Positions 1-7,374 of a DNA stretch of 47,843 nt are shown piece by piece (within the stretch, counting starts at the first letter, position 1; every line of letters begins with the position of its first letter). Origin of the DNA: an uncultured Oscillibacter sp. (GTDB lineage Bacteria > Bacillota > Clostridia > Oscillospirales > Oscillospiraceae); contig CAJTSM010000022.1 in the NCBI GenBank assembly GCA_910578935.1, positions 1-47,843 of the forward strand, in the 5' to 3' direction. The position numbers and the translations under genes are program-made. The notes beneath the pieces were generated by a model. It saw only the letters and a program-made list of their open reading frames with translations, searched no databases and was not told where the DNA came from.

Positions 1-60
1 AGCGCCAGCGGAAAAATATCCGCCGATTGGGTGTTTTGGCATTTTTCAAACGGCCCCTAG
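1..60 (-). repeat. Edge of a MITE-like inverted-repeat element
   Basis: The first 60 bases are the reverse complement, with only a few mismatches, of the left end of the element at 40823-40989, including its terminal GGGGC(T/C)GTTTGAAAAATG. The window therefore starts inside a second copy in the opposite orientation. Only about one third of the element is visible here. Confidence 0.75.
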
Positions 61-126
61 CCTTGTCCCAGAATCAAACACCCGTTCCTTTGCTATGCAG
101 CAATTCCGCCGATGCAAATCACGCCT

Positions 127-1028
127 TCAGCCTTCTGTTTGGCTGCGGGCAGATAAGATCTCTTCCAGCGCAATCAAAAAGACGGCAGAGATAATACATG
201 CACATCCGAGAAACTTGTAAATGGTCAGAGTTTCCTGAAAGAACCACCATCCTGTGATTACGCTTGTAATCGGTTCCAATATGGAAAGAATTGCCGTTGC
301 GGATGCGCCGACGAACCGGACCCCAACTGGAACAGCGTCTGGGCGGCGACCGAAATACAGAGCGACACGCCAATGGTACAAAGCCAGGCCAAGGGGGTCA
401 GGGAACAGGAAAGGGTTCCGGTAACCCACCCATACAGCCCAGATATTGCCGCAATGACTACGCTGAGGTAGAAAGCCAGCTTGAACGGATCGCAATTCTC
501 CAGACCGGACCAAGACAAGTAAACCACGTAAAACGCATAGCATACACCGGAAAGCAGCGCCATTGCGATGCCGGTGAGCCGCGCCGTCCCGCCGGCGTCC
601 AGAAAGAAGAGAATGCCCAGCGTTCCCAAGATAAGCGCCGCTCCTTTTATAAATCCAATCCGTTCGCGGAAAAGGAAAAAACACCCTATGCTGACCAAAA
701 GCGGATACGTAAAATGCAGCGCCGTAGCAATCCCAACGGGAATATGGCGGTAGGAACCGTACAAAAGAGCGGTTGCCATTGTCATTCCGGCCGTCCCAAG
801 AATGATGATTTTACGCAGCTCTCCCGCCTCTAAGGCAAACGGCACTCCACGGCGGCGAACCAGCTGAAACAGCAGGGGAATCGCAAGGGCGGACCGAAAA
901 AATACCATTGTGACAGGATTCGCTCCGCCTTGATCCGCTGTCCGCACCAGAACCGGTGTAAAACCATACAGAACCGCTGAAAGCATAGCAAACCAAATAC
1001 CGCAACCGCGAGGATGCAAAAACATCAC
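127..1028 (-). pseudogene. EamA/DMT-family transporter, frameshifted
   Basis: This is a ten-helix drug/metabolite transporter of the EamA (DMT) family, which moves small metabolites across the membrane. Reading from 1028, the first EamA repeat (residues about 8-140, starting at GIWFAMLSA) and most of the second are in one frame, up to AAQTLFQLG. The family-typical continuation VRFVGASATAIL and the last helix lie in the next frame and end at the TGA at 127. The switch maps to the run of four C at 321-324 (GGGG on the coding strand); one extra G would restore a full gene of about 300 residues. The frames are otherwise intact, so this is a recent lesion, a phase-variable tract or a sequencing error. 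Confidence 0.8.
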
Positions 1029-1099
1029 CTACCAATATGGATACTTCCATCCGCAATCCCGGCCCCCATTTACGGCGGCCTGTATTTCCGCGAGATCGA

Positions 1100-2167
1100 T
1101 CAGCCCAGGCCCAGGGTTCCGGCCAGAGCCCGCATCACCATACCCGCAACAAGTCCGATAAAGGGATCGCCTACAATTGTTACCATGAAGGTTGAACTGC
1201 ACGCCAGCGCCATAGCAGGCGACGCCCCGGAATAGGCCACAGCCAGATTATCCGGCAGCGTCAAGAAAAGGCCGATCACCATCAAAACACCGGAAACCGA
1301 CGCCGGAGGCAGCAATTTAATAACCTTGGGAAGCTGCTTAGATCCAAGCAGCACCGCCATGGCAAGCATGAGAATGACTGCGGAAGGGATGGGATGCGGG
1401 GCAGCGGCCGTGGGGGAAATGACCACGGAAATGGGCGCGCCGCCAAACATGGAGGACATGGCGTCCGCCAAGCCGGAGTAAATGGAAACTTGGTTTGGAT
1501 TGCACGCAAGACCGGATATTCCGGCGGTAACACTGGCCGCGCCAATATTTCCGCCAATGGTGACGCACATTACCGCCAGAACTCCCCGGATGACCTGAAA
1601 ATTGACCGTAGGCCGCTGAAGTTTAAATCGGTCGTCAATTTCCACCGTTGACTCGCTCTGGAGCTTGAAGACTTTTCCAGCAACAATGCACAGGAAGAAG
1701 GCAACCAAGCTGGCATAGCCCACGTTCCCGGTCAGCAGATACACGACAACACAGGACACGAGAGACAGACCGCCGGTCAGCTTGTTTTCCTTTGCCATCT
1801 CCACGGCAATCCGGCACAGTGAAAAGCCGACGCCGGCTTTCATCGCGCAGGTAAGCGCCTCCCCCGCGACGCCCAAGATGAGATCCAGAGCGCCTAAAGC
1901 GCCGATCACCACCATAGCCAGACCGGCAAACAAAACGATGGAAAGCCGTTCTCTCCGGTCCCGTCCCATTGTGCCAGCCATTACCAGAGTTTCGGCTTGG
2001 AAGGAGATTGGCAGCGGAGATTGAAAAATTATGCAGCCTAAAATGCCGACCAAGTATGCCAGCATGGACGGAAACATTGCAAACCCGAAGGAAATCGCCA
2101 TGACAGATTGATTGATGCTGGTCAGCGCGCCGACAAGCCCGCTGATTATGTCTTGAAAAACAGCCAT
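1100..2167 (-). CDS. NCS2-like purine/nucleobase permease
   Basis: This 355-residue, very hydrophobic protein has ten or more predicted membrane segments. It resembles the NCS2/AzgA nucleobase permease fold, with a glycine-rich segment GGNIGAASVTAGISG and a following stretch GGAPISVVISPTAAAPHP that would correspond to the broken-helix substrate site. It is shorter than typical NCS2 proteins (about 430 residues), so the subfamily is uncertain. The start ATG at 2167 follows AGGAGGG by 6-7 bases. The gene lies 18 bp downstream of the amidohydrolase and almost certainly shares its transcript, which points to import of a purine-type substrate for that enzyme. That substrate assignment is inference from context. 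Confidence 0.65.
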   Translation of the reverse strand: MAVFQDIISGLVGALTSINQSVMAISFGFAMFPSMLAYLVGILGCIIFQSPLPISFQAETLVMAGTMGRDRRERLSIVLFAGLAMVVIGALGALDLILGVAGEALTCAMKAGVGFSLCRIAVEMAKENKLTGGLSLVSCVVVYLLTGNVGYASLVAFFLCIVAGKVFKLQSESTVEIDDRFKLQRPTVNFQVIRGVLAVMCVTIGGNIGAASVTAGISGLACNPNQVSIYSGLADAMSSMFGGAPISVVISPTAAAPHPIPSAVILMLAMAVLLGSKQLPKVIKLLPPASVSGVLMVIGLFLTLPDNLAVAYSGASPAMALACSSTFMVTIVGDPFIGLVAGMVMRALAGTLGLG

Positions 2168-2185
2168 TACTCCCTCCTTTTTCTA

Positions 2186-3580
2186 TCAGCCTTCCGGCTC
2201 GTCCAAAACGCCCGGTACATTTTCCAAAATTTTGTAGCAGAGATTCTCCGCTTTTTTAGCCAATTCCTTTTCGTCGACAAAGCAAAGCCGGTGGTCTTGA
2301 TAGACGATCTTTCCGTTGACCATAGTCAGCCAAACATTGTCGGTAACTCCCGCGCAGCCAATCAGCTCCTGCGGATTGTGGCTGATGCCCACCAGATTCA
2401 GCTGGGATACATCAATCATAAACAGGTCCGCCGCTTTTCCAGCTTCTAAAGAGCCGATATCTGTTCTGCCCAAAAGTTTCGCGCTGCCGGTTGTGGCCGC
2501 CTTCAAAATATCATAGGGATTGACACAACCGCCCCGCTGCTTGCTGTAGTGAGTCTGCATCAGATAGGCGACACGGACGCTCTCCAGAAGATTGGAACCG
2601 TCGTTCGAAGCGCTTCCGTCACAACCCAGGCCGACGGTCACGCCCAATTCTTTCAGCCGCTTCAGCGGAAGAACCGCGTTGCCGGATACCATGGCGGCTT
2701 CGGGGCAGTGGGCCACGCCGCTTCCCAGGTCGGCCATCTTCTTCCACTCATCGTCGGTCAGCTCCCAGCAGTGGGCAAACCAGACGTCTTCCCCCACAAA
2801 ACCTATTTTTTTACACCAGTCCAGCGTCCGCATTCCCCACCGTCTCTGCATAATCGCATTTTCTCCTTCCGCCAGGTGGGTGTGGAGCCGGACGCCCGTT
2901 TCCCGCGCCAGCTTGATTGCCTCGGTGAAGGTTTCTTGATAGCAGTTGATGGGCTGGCAGGGAGCCAGCGCGATCTGACGCATGGAGAATCGGGACGTAT
3001 CGTGGTATGTGTCGATCAGCCGCTTTGCGTCGGCAATAAAGCCTGCCGTGGTTTCACACATGCCGTCCGGCATGGTGCTTCCCTCCTGCCGGGGCAGGGT
3101 ATTGGTTCCCCGCCCCGAATGCAAACGGATTCCGAGCTCACGGGCCGCCTCCATCTGCCGGTCAATGGGGCTGGTCCCCGTTAACGGCGTATAGCAGTAT
3201 TGGTGATCGAACGCCGTGGTACAGCCGTGTTTAATCAGGTCGGAGAGGGAGACAAGCGAAGCATAATAAATAGCCTCCGCATCCAGCGTGACAAAAATCC
3301 GGTAGACCCGGTCCAGCCACTCTGCCAATTCCATGTTGGGGCAGTCAATGCTTTTAATATTACGGACAAACGATTGGAACAGATGGTGGTGGGTGTTGAC
3401 CAGGCCGGGGTATACGATCTTTCCAGCCGCATCAATCACCTCGCACTCCTCACAGCAGATTCCGGGGGCAATTTGCAGGATTTCCGCGCCCTCGATCAGG
3501 ATATCACAGTTTCGGAAGACTTGGTCTTTTGCATCACAGGTCACAACTGCGGAGGCGTTTTTCATCAGCGTTCGGCTCAT
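2186..3580 (-). CDS. Amidohydrolase, 8-oxoguanine/guanine deaminase type
   Basis: This is a metal-dependent deaminase of the TRZ/ATZ amidohydrolase superfamily, expected to hydrolyse an exocyclic amino group from a purine-like ring (8-oxoguanine to urate, or a similar base). The metal ligands are visible: NTHHH (H64, H66), HTHLAEGE (His), WFAHCWE (His) and GCDGSASND (Asp). The segment NTHHHLFQS resembles 8-oxoguanine deaminases more than GuaD. The reading frame is open to 3727, but ATG at 3580 is preferred: it follows GGAAGGGAG at good spacing, and the 464-residue product has the family length. It is first in a two-gene unit with the permease, divergent from a MerR regulator whose operator sits in its promoter. 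The exact substrate cannot be read from sequence. Confidence 0.8.
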   Translation of the reverse strand: MSRTLMKNASAVVTCDAKDQVFRNCDILIEGAEILQIAPGICCEECEVIDAAGKIVYPGLVNTHHHLFQSFVRNIKSIDCPNMELAEWLDRVYRIFVTLDAEAIYYASLVSLSDLIKHGCTTAFDHQYCYTPLTGTSPIDRQMEAARELGIRLHSGRGTNTLPRQEGSTMPDGMCETTAGFIADAKRLIDTYHDTSRFSMRQIALAPCQPINCYQETFTEAIKLARETGVRLHTHLAEGENAIMQRRWGMRTLDWCKKIGFVGEDVWFAHCWELTDDEWKKMADLGSGVAHCPEAAMVSGNAVLPLKRLKELGVTVGLGCDGSASNDGSNLLESVRVAYLMQTHYSKQRGGCVNPYDILKAATTGSAKLLGRTDIGSLEAGKAADLFMIDVSQLNLVGISHNPQELIGCAGVTDNVWLTMVNGKIVYQDHRLCFVDEKELAKKAENLCYKILENVPGVLDEPEG

Positions 3581-3632
3581 AATTGGTGCTCCCTTCCAAT
3601 AAATTTGCGGCAGACTTGAGAAGTGCCGCGGC

Positions 3633-3661
3633 TTGACATTATTCAGCTTAAACCTTATACT
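3633..3661 (+). promoter_or_regulatory. Promoter of the MerR regulator gene
   Basis: TTGACA (3633-3638) and TATACT (3656-3661) are separated by exactly 17 bp, a near-consensus housekeeping promoter reading towards the MerR gene. Its -10 lies inside the 15-bp dyad at 3655-3669, so binding of the regulator should repress its own gene. Confidence 0.75.
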
Positions 3662-3675
3662 AAGTATAAAGTCAA
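3645..3675 (-). promoter_or_regulatory. MerR-type promoter and operator for the deaminase-permease unit
   Basis: On the minus strand a -35 TTGACT (3675-3670) and a -10-like TAAGCT (3650-3645) are 19 bp apart. That is the over-long spacer typical of MerR-activated promoters. The spacer is almost filled by a perfect dyad TTATACT-A-AGTATAA (3655-3669). This is the textbook arrangement in which a MerR dimer untwists the spacer to activate transcription. Confidence 0.75.
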
Positions 3676-3727
3676 GAACAAGTTTATAGATTTGCTGAAG
3701 AATTTTTTGGAAAGGAAACCGAATCAT

Positions 3728-4525
3728 ATGCTTGAGTATGTTGAGGATAAACCCACCGTATTTTCCGTCTCACAAATGGCGAAGCTGTTCAACATCAGCA
3801 GCCAGGCCGTCCGCTATTACCATAAAGAGGGAATCCTTGTGCCGGACCTGCGTGAGGAGAACGGCTACCGCAAATACCGGTATAACCAAATTTATACCCT
3901 GACGATGATCCACTACCTGCGCAAAGCGGGAATGCCCATTCGAGACATACAAACTTATGTAAAGTCAGCCAGTGCGCAGGAAAATATTGAGACGCTGCAA
4001 GACTATATTCAGCGGCTTTACCAGCAGTGTGCGGATATCTCCAAAATCATTGACATCCTACAGCGTAAAATTGAATTCACGGAGCAGGAATCCAAACACA
4101 TATCATTTGACAATGTGCACATTCAATATTTTCCAGAGAGATTTTATTCGAAAGTGGGGCGTGAGCTGGAATTTGGACTGAATGAAAGCGCCTTTCGGTA
4201 TCCCACCATCGTCTGTTACCAGCCGTCTAATATTCCAAATCACTACGTTACAAAGTTTGGCGCGTATCTGGAAAGCGGCGGTGCGCAGGAGGACCCTGAG
4301 CTGGGGCCCGTCGTATGTATCCCTGCCCAACGCTTTCTCGTCAGCTACCACAAAGGACCCTATTCCGAAGTTTTTCCCAGAATCGTCCAGCTGCGGCAGG
4401 CATATTCCCAGTATCTCTTCGCGGACAAGACGTATTGCATCAATATTATCGATCAATTTTTGGAGAGCAACCAGCAAAACTATGTCGTCTGCATTCAGAT
4501 TCCCATAGAGGACCTTTGTGATTGA
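3728..4525 (+). CDS. MerR-family transcriptional regulator with GyrI-like effector domain
   Basis: The N-terminus has a MerR winged helix (about residues 8-75) with FSVSQMAKLFNISSQAVRYY and GYRKYRYNQI. A coiled-coil dimerisation helix (about 85-125) follows, then a C-terminal GyrI/BmrR-type effector-binding domain ending in VCIQIPIED. This is the build of multidrug or small-molecule sensing MerR proteins. The frame is open upstream to 3623, but ATG at 3728 is preferred: it is preceded by GGAAAGGAAA, places the HTH at the usual distance from the start, and leaves the promoter outside the gene. It is divergent from the deaminase-permease unit and probably activates it, with a purine-like ligand as the inferred inducer. 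Confidence 0.85.
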   Translation: MLEYVEDKPTVFSVSQMAKLFNISSQAVRYYHKEGILVPDLREENGYRKYRYNQIYTLTMIHYLRKAGMPIRDIQTYVKSASAQENIETLQDYIQRLYQQCADISKIIDILQRKIEFTEQESKHISFDNVHIQYFPERFYSKVGRELEFGLNESAFRYPTIVCYQPSNIPNHYVTKFGAYLESGGAQEDPELGPVVCIPAQRFLVSYHKGPYSEVFPRIVQLRQAYSQYLFADKTYCINIIDQFLESNQQNYVVCIQIPIEDLCD

Positions 4526-4875
4526 CCATTTCTTGCGTATACGTGCAGAACAGCGGCTCATCACAGCAGCAGACCGAACAAGGCCTGCCTCCACCGCGCC
4601 CCGCCTTGCGCCGCAGTCCAAACGGCACGGCCGGTCAGCCGGACCCATATCGCAATCGCTCCCGCAAAAGGCTGCGTAGTACGGTTCAGCTTTCACGGCT
4701 CCGGGTTCTCCCCGCCGGTCACAGGGTCAACGGTAGGGCACAGCACCGGTCCTTCCAGAAACTCAGAAAAAAGCACGGAAATTCTACGAATTTCCGTGCT
4801 TTTTATTCGCATTCAGAGCCGTGCTCAAAGTGAACGCTCCGGCGCTTTTGGGGGAAAACTGCGTGTAACTACAAC
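4526..4875. other. Intergenic, converging gene ends
   Basis: These 350 bp lie between the stops of the MerR and LysR genes. Apart from the bidirectional terminator at 4772-4806, nothing was recognised. The short reading frames have no start signal and no family resemblance. Confidence 0.5.
4772..4806. terminator. Bidirectional rho-independent terminator
   Basis: A perfect 13-bp stem AGCACGGAAATTC / GAATTTCCGTGCT (4772-4784, 4788-4800) with a 3-base loop is followed by TTTTTATT and preceded by six A. It can therefore stop transcription from both the MerR gene (+) and the LysR gene (-), which converge here. Confidence 0.85.
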
Positions 4876-5775
4876 TCAGTCAAATTCAAAGGACACATTT
4901 CGGAAATACTTGCAGATATAGGACAAAAACGCTTTGGAGGCCACACTCTGATACCGGATTGGATTCCAATAAATATTTTGGACCCGCAAGGTAAACGGCG
5001 GGTCAATGCGGATCGACGCCGCCTCGCCGCAGTAGCCAAGCTTTTTAGTATGAGCGGTGGCAATGGTCATCCCCACCTTCTGCATCACCATATAGGACCG
5101 CATGGTGTAATCGCATTCCAGCACCACCCGGGGAGAAAACCCGGCACTGGCGCACACTTCGTCAAAAAACTTTCGGGAAGAATATCCCGGGGAGAGAGCC
5201 ACAAAAGATTCGTCCCGCATTTGGGCCAGGGCAATTTCCTTACAATTGGCATATGGATGGTCCGGATGCAGTACCAAAATCGCATAGTCATTGTTGTACA
5301 AAGTCCGGAACTTCAGCTCCCGGGGGGCGACGAAGTCCAGGGGACTGGCCAGCAGAAAGTCATATTTGTGGATCAGGTCGTCGCTGTCCATCTGATCCAG
5401 CCGCAGAGAAGTCTGAGACAGCTTGTACTCCGGATAGTCTTTTAAAAAAGAGAAAAAAATACCTTGAAAAACATTCGGGCTGGTGGTCGCCACCGTCACC
5501 GTAGCATCCCTGGCCTTCTCCAGGTCCTGAACTTCAGCCTTGGCATATGCCAGGGAGGACAGCAGCGGATCAATCCGGTTGAAGAAGGTCAGCCCGTAAG
5601 TATTCAGATACAGGCGGCGGCCCACCCGGTCGAACAAAGAGATGCCCAATTCCTTTTCCAGATTGGAAATGCTGACGCTCAGGGAGGGAGGAGTGATAAA
5701 AAGCTCATTGGCGGTCTGCGTCAGATTGCCGTTTTTCGCCAGAGCCACAAAATACCGGAGCTGCGTCAATTCCAT
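4876..5775 (-). CDS. LysR-family transcriptional regulator
   Basis: This 299-residue protein has the LTTR layout: an N-terminal winged HTH (residues 1-60; MELTQLRYFVALAKNGNLTQ, then SLSVSISNLEKELG and LFDR) followed by a two-lobed co-inducer domain. The start is set at ATG 5775 rather than the further upstream GTG-type starts, because LTTRs begin at MELxQLRYF and GGAGG precedes it. It is divergent from the TAXI-TRAP/glutaconate operon and is the obvious candidate regulator of that operon, sensing a dicarboxylate or its CoA ester (inference). Confidence 0.9.
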   Translation of the reverse strand: MELTQLRYFVALAKNGNLTQTANELFITPPSLSVSISNLEKELGISLFDRVGRRLYLNTYGLTFFNRIDPLLSSLAYAKAEVQDLEKARDATVTVATTSPNVFQGIFFSFLKDYPEYKLSQTSLRLDQMDSDDLIHKYDFLLASPLDFVAPRELKFRTLYNNDYAILVLHPDHPYANCKEIALAQMRDESFVALSPGYSSRKFFDEVCASAGFSPRVVLECDYTMRSYMVMQKVGMTIATAHTKKLGYCGEAASIRIDPPFTLRVQNIYWNPIRYQSVASKAFLSYICKYFRNVSFEFD

Positions 5776-6140
5776 ACAAATCCTCCCGGGCCGCGCCCGC
5801 AACGTTTAATGAAAACTAACAAATCAGTAGATATCATAAAATTTACTTCTTCGTGATTATACCGTATACTAAATGCTAAGAAACCCGGATTCTCGACAGT
5901 TTGCACAAATTTGTCTCCGCAGTCCGGCAGCGTGAACCAGCCCCTCCGGGAAAGACCACCCTCTAAATATAACAGATGCATGGCGGCTTTTCAAGAGCAC
6001 TCATTTGCGCCTGTCCTTTGCCGCAGACACGATTTATATCCTGACAAACAAATGCAGGTATAAATACAGATACCTCCGGCGGCCGCGGGGGTATCCCCTC
6101 ACCAACCCCACCTACTCATCTAAAAAACGGAGGTATTAAA
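5776..6140. other. Divergent regulatory region between the LysR gene and the glutaconate operon
   Basis: This 365-bp A+T-richer gap contains an 11-bp dyad TATAC-C-GTATA at 5858-5868 that overlaps a TATAAT (minus strand, 5861-5856), the probable -10 of the LysR gene. The arrangement fits LTTR autorepression. No convincing -35/-10 pair was found for the plus-strand operon, as expected for an activator-dependent promoter. Confidence 0.5.
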
Positions 6141-7226
6141 ATGAAACGTATCGCGGCTTTATTCCTGACCCTGGCAATGGCCTTGTCACTGATCGCCTGT
6201 TCCGGAAACAGCGACTCCGGGGACAACAGCTCCGGAAACAGCGGCCCCGCCCCCAGTCAGAGTGAAACCTTGCCCGACGCCTCCTCCGGAGATATCCAAA
6301 AGATCGACAGTCCCTCTGCGGATTTGGTCATCGGAACAGCCGGCGCGGGCGGAACCTGGTATATTCTGGGCAGCGCCATTGCCAATCTGGTTACCAAATA
6401 CACAAATATCAATATGACGGCCTCTTCCACCAACGGCACCGTGGAGAATATGCGGCTCACCGGCGCGGGCCGTTTGGACATCGGCATGACCCAGCCTCCC
6501 GCCGACTACGACGCGGTCAAAGGACAGGACCTGTTTGACGGCGAAGCTTACGAAAATCTCCGCTACCTCTGCGGAGGCCACTACAGCATCGGCCAGATCG
6601 CCGTGCCCGCGGATTCCGACATCAAGACCATCGCGGATTTGAAGGGCAAGCGCGTGGCCATCGGCGTGCCCGGCAGCGGCGTGCGCCATGTTGTCGGAAA
6701 CGGCCTTATCCAGCTGGGCGGCGTCACGCTGGACGATATTCAGATCATTTCCGTCAACCAGGATCAGGGCACCGAGGCTTTGCAGGACGGCACGGCCGAC
6801 GCCGCTGTTTACTCCGGCGGCATCCTGGTTTCCGGTCTGCTGAATCTGTCCCAGAGCATGGACGTGCGCATCCTCTCCATTCCTGAGGATTCCATTGCCG
6901 GTATGGAGAAAACGAACCCCGCCATGGCCGCGGCTATGAAATACGTTACCATTCCCGCCGGCACCTACCGCGGACAGACGGAGGACGTGCTCACCGCCGG
7001 CTTCATCACCGCCTTTACCGTAAACAAAGACGTCTCCGACGATGCGGTCTACTCCATCCTGGAGGCCATCTACCAGCACAGCGACGAGCTGGAGGAAGTG
7101 TCCACCTCCGGCGCGGAATACACCCTGGAGGAAGGCTTGGGCAAAGGCTGCACCATCACGCCGCATCCCGGCTCCGTGAAGTGGTTTGCCGACCACGGCA
7201 TCACCCTGGAAGATCCGCTTGCCTGA
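6141..7226 (+). CDS. TAXI-family TRAP transporter solute receptor (lipoprotein)
   Basis: This is the extracytoplasmic substrate receptor of a TAXI-type TRAP transporter. Residues 1-19 form a lipoprotein signal peptide with lipobox LIAC (lipidated C20). A Ser/Gly/Asn-rich tether (about 21-60) follows, then the TAXI receptor fold beginning LVIGTAGAGGTWY with the typical GTVENMRL and DIGMTQPPADY segments. RBS GGAGG lies 8 bases before ATG. It is the first gene of the operon and directly precedes the fused permease. TAXI receptors bind organic acids. With gctAB and gcd downstream, glutaconate or a related C5 dicarboxylate is the likely ligand (inference). Confidence 0.9.
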   Translation: MKRIAALFLTLAMALSLIACSGNSDSGDNSSGNSGPAPSQSETLPDASSGDIQKIDSPSADLVIGTAGAGGTWYILGSAIANLVTKYTNINMTASSTNGTVENMRLTGAGRLDIGMTQPPADYDAVKGQDLFDGEAYENLRYLCGGHYSIGQIAVPADSDIKTIADLKGKRVAIGVPGSGVRHVVGNGLIQLGGVTLDDIQIISVNQDQGTEALQDGTADAAVYSGGILVSGLLNLSQSMDVRILSIPEDSIAGMEKTNPAMAAAMKYVTIPAGTYRGQTEDVLTAGFITAFTVNKDVSDDAVYSILEAIYQHSDELEEVSTSGAEYTLEEGLGKGCTITPHPGSVKWFADHGITLEDPLA

Positions 7227-7292
7227 TTTGGGCAGCTTGCCGCTCCGCCATCTTTGACAAGGCGCGCACCGGCGGCGCTCCCCTATGCGCAC

Positions 7293-7340
7293 AGACATCT
7301 TCCCTGCCGGAGCAGAACATCTGCGCGGCAGGGAATGTCT
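7293..7340 (+). promoter_or_regulatory. Intercistronic stem-loop between receptor and permease genes
   Basis: AGACAT..TCCCTGCCG (7293-7309, two-base bulge) pairs with CGGCAGGGAATGTCT (7326-7340). The hairpin lies between the receptor gene and the permease RBS and has no T run. Such stems commonly protect the upstream receptor mRNA or lower permease expression; that role is inference. Confidence 0.5.
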
Positions 7341-7374
7341 GAAGCCTATAACCCATACCAAAGGAGGTAGAACT

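Noticed and set aside
6186..7361. A 391-codon minus-strand frame opposite the TAXI receptor
   Set aside because: It is antisense to a lipoprotein receptor with clear signal peptide and lipobox, and its composition is that of a shadow frame.
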